Shown in pieces: positions 59,546 to 64,000 of a stretch of 64,000 nucleotides of DNA. Source of the DNA: Ctenosaura bakeri (Eukaryota > Chordata > Lepidosauria > Squamata > Iguanidae). A program made the position numbers and the translations under genes. The stretch is taken from NCBI GenBank assembly GCA_948474755.1, contig CAOLHI010001836.1, positions 1 to 64,000 on the forward strand. The letters run 5' to 3'. How positions within the stretch are numbered: the first letter of the stretch is position 1; each line of letters begins with the position of its first letter. The notes under the pieces are model-generated. The model made no database searches and had not been told where the DNA came from. It was given only the letters and a program-made list of their open reading frames with translations.

Positions 59546-61430
59546 CCAGGCGTGGCAGGTCCGGATGGAGGACTCGGCCGCCGGAGTGGGAGAGCAGGTC
59601 CGGTGTCGGTGGCAACCGGAGCAGGTCGTCTCGTGCGGCTTGTAGCAGGGGTGCGAACCAATGTTGCCTCGGCCAGTACGGGGCTACCAGGATCGCGTCG
59701 GCTCGGTCGGCGAGGATCTTCAATATCGTCCGGCCGAGCAGCGGGAACGGCGGGAACGCGTAGAGGAGTTCCCCGGTCCACGGAAACTGGAAAGCGTCCC
59801 CGATGGAGGCACGATCGTGGCCCGCTCTGGAACAGAATCGGCGACACTTCGCGTTTTCCCTGGTCGCGAAGAGGTCGATCGATGGTTCGCCCCAGCGGTC
59901 CCGAATCAGTCTGAACGCCTCTCCGGAGAGAGACCATTCGTGATGGGATGAGGTGTCCCTGCTGAGGGCGTCTGCCGTGGTGTTCTCCTGCCCGGCCAGG
60001 TGAACTGCCACGGGATGCGTATGCAGGCAAATGCACCATTCCCACAAGTCGAGTGCAATGTTGAGCAGGGTTGTGGAGTGAGTCCCTCCTTGTCTGTTGA
60101 TGTAACAGACGGCGGTGGCATTGTCCGTCAGAACCAGGACCGTCCGCCCCGCTACGACGTGGCGGAACGCCCGTAGCGCTTTCAAGACGGCGAGCAGCTC
60201 CAGAGCGTTGATATGGAGAGCGGTCTCGTCGTCGGTCCATCTGTCGCGGACTCTGAGATCGCCGCAGTGGGCACCCCATCCATACAGGGAGGCGTCGGTC
60301 GTTACCGTCACCTTCGGTGTCGGCTGTTGGAAAGGCATCCCTGACATGAGATTGCGTCGCGACTGCCACCATCGGAGGGATGAGCGGACGTCTTCCGGCA
60401 GCTGCAGTCGGAGTGTCTGTTCGTCTCGCAGGGGGTCGAATATGCGGACGAACCAGTGTTGAAGAGGTCTCGCTCTCAGCCTGGCGAGATATGTCACAGC
60501 GGTGGTCGCAGCCATGTAGCCCAAGAGCTGTTGGACGCTTCTCGCAGATAATGTCGGGGCCGTACGAGCGTGAGCGGCGGCCCGGATCAGGGTTTGGGCT
60601 CGAGACTCTGGTAGGTACGCCCTGGCGGAGGTCGAGTCGAGCGTCGCCCCGATGAAGTCCAAGATCCTCGCCGGCTCGAGGTGGGACTTCTTCGGATTCA
60701 CCCGTAGACCAAGGCGGGTCAGGAGTGACAACGTCATGTGGACGTCGTGGTAAAGTCTCTGTTTGCAGGACGCCACCAACAGCCAATCGTCGAGGTAAGG
60801 GAAGACAGAAGCACCCTTCGTCCGCAGGAAGGATACCACCGGGGCCATGCACTTGGTGAAAACCCTTGGGGCAGTCGAGAGTCCGAACGGCAGCACCTTG
60901 TACTGGTAACAGGTGTCGTCGACCGCGAAGCGGAGGTACCGTCTGTGCTGCGGGCGAATGGCGATATGGAAGTATGCGTCTCGGAGATCGATGGAGACGA
61001 ACCAGTTCCCTCGATGTAGGAAGGGCAGGATCGACGGTATCGTGACCATCTTGAACCTTTTGGGGCGGATGTAGTAGTTCACCCCTCTGAGGTCCAGGAT
61101 CGGCCGGAGGGTACCGTCGGCTTTCGGTACCGTGAAGTACCTGGAGAAGAAGCCGGTGGTCTTGGCCTCTTGCGGGAGCTGCTCGATCGCCCCTTTCTGG
61201 AGGAGGGATTGGATCTCTTCCAGGAGGGCCGGACTCGACGGCGTGGAATAGTAAACGCCTCGAGGAGGAATATCGAGAAACTCGATGGCGTAGCCAAGAC
61301 GGACGATGGAAAGCACCCAAGAGTCCGTAGTGACACATTGCCACTCCGCGAGATGTCGAGCCAGAGTCGGTCGGTCTCCGAGCGCTGATGGTAGGCTGAA
61401 GAGTGGGTATTGGTAGGTCCTGCCAGGCAC
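59517..61430 (-). CDS. DIRS reverse transcriptase-RNase H (with post-RNase H domain)
   Basis: A 637-codon open frame copies the element's RNA into DNA. RT blocks: GFFSRYFTVPKADGTLRPIL, DLRDAYFHIAI, LPFGLSTAPRVFTKCMAPVV and the catalytic FPYLDDWLLVA. RNase H: TTDASLYGWGAHCG (D), ALELLAVLKAL (E), LVLTDNATAVCYINRQGG (D) and TTADALSRD (D), so all four acidic residues are present. The end (DLFATRENAKCRRF, YAFPPFPLL, LVAPYWPRQHWF) corresponds to the Dam-like methyltransferase position of DIRS, but a DPPY-type motif is not evident (FPPF instead). There is no ATG at the start. The frame extends upstream, overlapping the preceding ORF by at least 75 nt in the +1 frame, which suggests frameshifting. 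Confidence 0.92.
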   Translation of the reverse strand: MPGRTYQYPLFSLPSALGDRPTLARHLAEWQCVTTDSWVLSIVRLGYAIEFLDIPPRGVYYSTPSSPALLEEIQSLLQKGAIEQLPQEAKTTGFFSRYFTVPKADGTLRPILDLRGVNYYIRPKRFKMVTIPSILPFLHRGNWFVSIDLRDAYFHIAIRPQHRRYLRFAVDDTCYQYKVLPFGLSTAPRVFTKCMAPVVSFLRTKGASVFPYLDDWLLVASCKQRLYHDVHMTLSLLTRLGLRVNPKKSHLEPARILDFIGATLDSTSARAYLPESRAQTLIRAAAHARTAPTLSARSVQQLLGYMAATTAVTYLARLRARPLQHWFVRIFDPLRDEQTLRLQLPEDVRSSLRWWQSRRNLMSGMPFQQPTPKVTVTTDASLYGWGAHCGDLRVRDRWTDDETALHINALELLAVLKALRAFRHVVAGRTVLVLTDNATAVCYINRQGGTHSTTLLNIALDLWEWCICLHTHPVAVHLAGQENTTADALSRDTSSHHEWSLSGEAFRLIRDRWGEPSIDLFATRENAKCRRFCSRAGHDRASIGDAFQFPWTGELLYAFPPFPLLGRTILKILADRADAILVAPYWPRQHWFAPLLQAARDDLLRLPPTPDLLSHSGGRVLHPDLPRLALHAWRISH

Positions 61431-61431
61431 G

Positions 61432-62637
61432 TCAAAACCGAGACTTTGTCTCGGAGGAGGACTTCTTGGACGAAGCCGGGCGTCGTCTAATCGTGCGTCT
61501 GGCCGATGAGCCGGAGGACGGTCTCGACTGTCCAGACTGGGCCGAACGCTGGAACGACGAGGTGGAAGATCGTCGCCAGGATGGGCGGAAGGTGGAGGCC
61601 CTGCGGGCTTGCGTGGCCGGCTGTAGCCCGATCTTCTTGGCGGTCAGCCTCGCCTTAACGAGATTGTCCAAAGCTTCGTCTGTGGACGAGTTGAATAGGC
61701 CCTCACCGTCGAAGGGGAGATCTTCAATCCTCCTTCTGGTGTCCTCCTGGATGTCGGCCGGCCGCAGCCAAGCATGGCGGCGCAGGCCGATGGATCCCGC
61801 CATGACCCGGGAGGCAATCTCCACTGCGTGCCTGGAGGAGGCCATCTGCTGCCGAGCGATGGAGATGGCCTCGTTGAAGATCACGGAGGAGGCTTGGCGG
61901 ATGTCCTCCGGTACCGCCTCCATCGCCGGTTGCAGGCGATCGAGCACCTTTTTCAGGTATGCCGCGAGGCAAGCCTGAGTGTTGGACAGCCTGATCTGCA
62001 AGGAGGCGGCGGAATAGAACCTTCTTGCATAGGCGTCCAACTTCCTGCCCTCTTTGTCCGGCGGGGTGGTGTGTTGCCTGCCGGAGCCTTTCGTCTGTGC
62101 CGACTCGACCACCACAGAGTTCAGTGCAGGGTGATTAAAGAGATAACCGGCATTATCCTTCTGCACCCTGTAGAGGTGTTCCAACCGCTGCGGTATCGGC
62201 TGAGCCGAGGCCGGCCTATCCCAGGCGGCCTTCACCAGTCTGGATACCCGGGGCAGGAGAGGCAGCGGGGCCGTGGCAGGTTGCTTCCCTTCAAAGACGG
62301 AGAAGACTGGATTGTCGTCCTCCGGCTCCGCATCGGCGATCTTCAGGCCGAGGGTAGTAGCCATGCGGAGCAGCATCGCAGAGAACTGGTGGACGTCCTC
62401 TGGAGCAGAATCTGGGATCGGGTCCCCGAATCCCAGCGGAGGAGACTCCTGGGAGGCCGCCTCAGACACCTCTGATTCCGCACTCGAGTCGTACGACTCT
62501 GAGGTCGGTGAGTCCTCTCGCCGCTCGCTTGCCGGCTCCTTCGTAGTCGCCACAGGTGTTGCCTTCCTAGGCTTCTCTGCAGCCGGGGCGGTGGTAGTAG
62601 CAGCGTCCCGCTTGGGCTGGCTGACTACTGACTTCAC
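61432..62637 (-). CDS. DIRS gag-like ORF, C-terminal part
   Basis: This frame of about 400 codons has Ser/Ala/Pro/Glu-rich sequence first, then a helical part (LPRVSRLVKAAWDRPASA, AACLAAYLKKVL-like CLAAYLKKVLDRLQPAMEAV, RHAWLRPADIQEDTRRRIED) and a basic Ser/Arg-rich tail. It has no ATG at its listed start (GTG), and the frame is open upstream to about 62693. It is therefore probably the continuation of the gag ORF at 62634-63887 after a one-base frameshift or ribosomal shift. The AWLRPADIQED block aligns with LRHWEADQKS of copies A and B, so this is the nucleocapsid/capsid-like part. Confidence 0.65.
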   Translation of the reverse strand: MKSVVSQPKRDAATTTAPAAEKPRKATPVATTKEPASERREDSPTSESYDSSAESEVSEAASQESPPLGFGDPIPDSAPEDVHQFSAMLLRMATTLGLKIADAEPEDDNPVFSVFEGKQPATAPLPLLPRVSRLVKAAWDRPASAQPIPQRLEHLYRVQKDNAGYLFNHPALNSVVVESAQTKGSGRQHTTPPDKEGRKLDAYARRFYSAASLQIRLSNTQACLAAYLKKVLDRLQPAMEAVPEDIRQASSVIFNEAISIARQQMASSRHAVEIASRVMAGSIGLRRHAWLRPADIQEDTRRRIEDLPFDGEGLFNSSTDEALDNLVKARLTAKKIGLQPATQARRASTFRPSWRRSSTSSFQRSAQSGQSRPSSGSSARRTIRRRPASSKKSSSETKSRF

Positions 62638-63887
62638 CTTCTTAGTGGTGACGGGGTAGTCTGGCAGGCTGACGTCGTCGTAGCCCGCTCAGTCACCACT
62701 GACTCCGTAGGGCGCGTCGCCGTTGCCGTGACCCTAGGAGGTGGCGATATCGCCCGATACCGAGGTGAAGGCTCCCTCGCCCTATGATATCGAGAAGAGG
62801 GAGAACGGCTGAAGGAGCGGCGGTCCGACGGAGATCGGCTTCGGCGTCGACGGTACCGAGCCTCGTCCCCTCTAGGCGAGCGCGATTCGCGCTGTCGACG
62901 AGGTGACCGGGACCTCCGGAAGGTCTCCCAGCGACTCGGGTCACGATGGTACCGATCCCGGTACGATGGTGAGTGTGACCGATAAGAGGCCGGGCGCTCT
63001 CTCCATTCAGATTCCCTCGCGTACCTGGCCACGTAGGACGCCGAGGTGTATCTGGAGGCAGACGAGCGAGGTTGTTCCTCTCTTGTCTCCCTAGGAGGCG
63101 GCGAGGCCACCGGGCGCTCGGAAGAGCGGGACCGGGACCGGAAGGAGGTCGAACGCCGCTCCGGAGAAGCAGAGGGCTCTCTCTGCTGCAGGTCGGCCGA
63201 CCTGCGACGGCTAGGAGGGCGGTGGCGCTCCTCCACCAGGGTTGGAGGGTCTGCCACAGGCGAGTCCGGGCGCTGTTGGGGAACGTCCTTGATCTCATCA
63301 TCCGAGAGATCGACGGACTCGCCTCGCCCTTTGGAAGGCTGCTGAGTAGGAGGAGGACTAGGAGGTTGAACGTCCCCAGCCGGGGAGCGCTTCTTCTCCT
63401 TCTTCTTCTTCTTCTTCTTCTCCTTCTCCTTGCCCTTGCCTCCGTCCGGAGCAGGGCGCTTTTTAGCAGGCGTCTCCGTCAGGGGAGCCTCAGCCTTCCT
63501 CGCCGTCGAGGATCCTTTCGCTGACTTGGCAGCCGCCGACAGCTTCGGGATCCTCGGTAACGCCGAGATCGGCGTTTTCGCCGGTACCGAGCCCGATACC
63601 GACGAGGTGGACGGAACGGCAGCCGCCGATACCGTCGATGGCGTGGTCGTCTTCTTGTCGGCCATCTTGGAAGTGGAGGTCTCGTCTATCGCCCGCAGAG
63701 ACTGTTCCCAACAATAAGACTTAAGTCTCGCGGACCGGTTGCGGAGAGTTTGGGGAGTAAAATCCCGGCAAATTGGGCAAGTCCGAATGTTGTGGGACTC
63801 ACCCAAACAGAAAAGACACTCCTTGTGGCCGTCGTTGAGGGCAACTTTGCGCCCGCAGGACACGCACTTCTTGAAGAGCGCGGACAT
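62634..63887 (-). CDS. DIRS gag-like ORF with zinc ribbon and SR-rich domain
   Basis: 417 codons from an ATG. The first 40 residues form a Cys-rich zinc-binding candidate (CVSCGRKVALNDGHKECLFC, LGESHNIRTCPICRDF), with three CxxC pairs at about 8/11, 24/27 and 37/40. A poly-Lys run (KEKEKKKKKKKEKK) and a long Arg/Ser-rich domain follow (SFRSRSRSSERP, YRRRRSRSPSDRRSFSRSPS), like splicing-factor RS domains. It ends PLRR and overlaps the next gag frame. Confidence 0.75.
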   Translation of the reverse strand: MSALFKKCVSCGRKVALNDGHKECLFCLGESHNIRTCPICRDFTPQTLRNRSARLKSYCWEQSLRAIDETSTSKMADKKTTTPSTVSAAAVPSTSSVSGSVPAKTPISALPRIPKLSAAAKSAKGSSTARKAEAPLTETPAKKRPAPDGGKGKEKEKKKKKKKEKKRSPAGDVQPPSPPPTQQPSKGRGESVDLSDDEIKDVPQQRPDSPVADPPTLVEERHRPPSRRRSADLQQREPSASPERRSTSFRSRSRSSERPVASPPPRETREEQPRSSASRYTSASYVARYARESEWRERPASYRSHSPSYRDRYHRDPSRWETFRRSRSPRRQRESRSPRGDEARYRRRRSRSPSDRRSFSRSPSSRYHRAREPSPRYRAISPPPRVTATATRPTESVVTERATTTSACQTTPSPLRR

Positions 63888-64000
63888 AAGACGAAGAACG
63901 CCAAACTGCGAAATCCGAAAAGACCAAAAACCGAAGGGGGAGTCCGAAAGAGAGGTCAGAGACAGTCCAAAAGTCCGTAAAACCGTGAAAACAGCAAGCC

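Larger units (their letters stand above)
58131..64000 (-). mobile_element. DIRS retrotransposon copy C, near-intact, runs to window edge
   Basis: The 3' end is at 58131 with a terminal hairpin. On the minus strand follow, 5' to 3', gag-like ORFs (63887-61432), RT/RNase H (61430-59517) and YR (ending 58504). Only the 5' end is uncertain: 113 bases upstream of the first ATG are in the window. High GC and CpG content and long open frames indicate a recent insertion. DIRS elements use a tyrosine recombinase rather than an integrase and give no target duplication, consistent with the flanks here. Confidence 0.9.

Noticed and set aside
61403..61978. Plus-strand frames over the DIRS gag region (also 61774-62475 and 63072-63524)
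   Set aside because: Shadows of the GC-rich minus-strand coding frames. No domain is recognisable.

Overview
The window is intronic-rich vertebrate nuclear DNA, most likely from a squamate reptile, possibly an iguanian/Anolis-like lizard. This is inferred from its repeat fauna: tRNA-headed 'Sauria' SINEs and 5S-rRNA-headed relatives, L1 LINEs, tyrosine-recombinase DIRS retrotransposons and a SPIN-type hAT element. The species was not checked against any database.

The only host gene I can support is CFAP46 (TTC40), a ciliary central-apparatus protein, on the minus strand. Reading splice signals by eye gives 24 consecutive coding exons from 58045 down to 237. They sum to 3341 nt. Every junction keeps phase and there is no in-frame stop, giving about 1113 codons of the C-terminal part of the protein. 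Earlier exons lie beyond the right edge and the last exons beyond the left edge.

Region by region. 0-17 kb: the last nine exons (16-24 sit at 237-17348), a broken L1 (about 3.4-7.6 kb) that itself carries a Tigger-like element and a small MITE, several SINEs, a 182-bp palindromic MITE inside a SINE, a very CpG-rich 534-bp TIR element, and a DIRS 3' end at 16.2-16.8 kb. 17.5-23.3 kb: a near full-length but frameshifted L1 with GC-rich 5' UTR, ORF1 and ORF2. 23.5-35.7 kb: exons 15-11, a SPIN-like hAT element of 1685 bp with GC-rich cargo, and an internally deleted DIRS. 36.0-40.8 kb: a 4.8-kb element bounded by short inverted repeats, with tandem arrays and a CpG-rich core but no recognisable transposase. 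41-52.6 kb: exons 10-2, a second copy of the CpG-rich TIR element, SINEs and two LTR-like segments. 52.8-58 kb: a rearranged, decayed DIRS sits between two tandemly duplicated CFAP46 exons. 58.13-64 kb: a young-looking DIRS element on the minus strand with open RT/RNase H and tyrosine recombinase frames and two gag-like frames. It runs to or past the window edge.

The strongest non-routine signals are these: the near-intact DIRS with its 59-bp terminal hairpin; the same terminal architecture, with a GTAAG splice-donor-like core, in three separate DIRS copies; the end-inverted DIRS between duplicated exons; the SPIN element with GC-rich cargo; and a set of GGCC-ended TIR elements of very different size. 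I found no bacterial-type system, no CRISPR array and no tRNA gene. All family names come from recognition and recall, not from searches.
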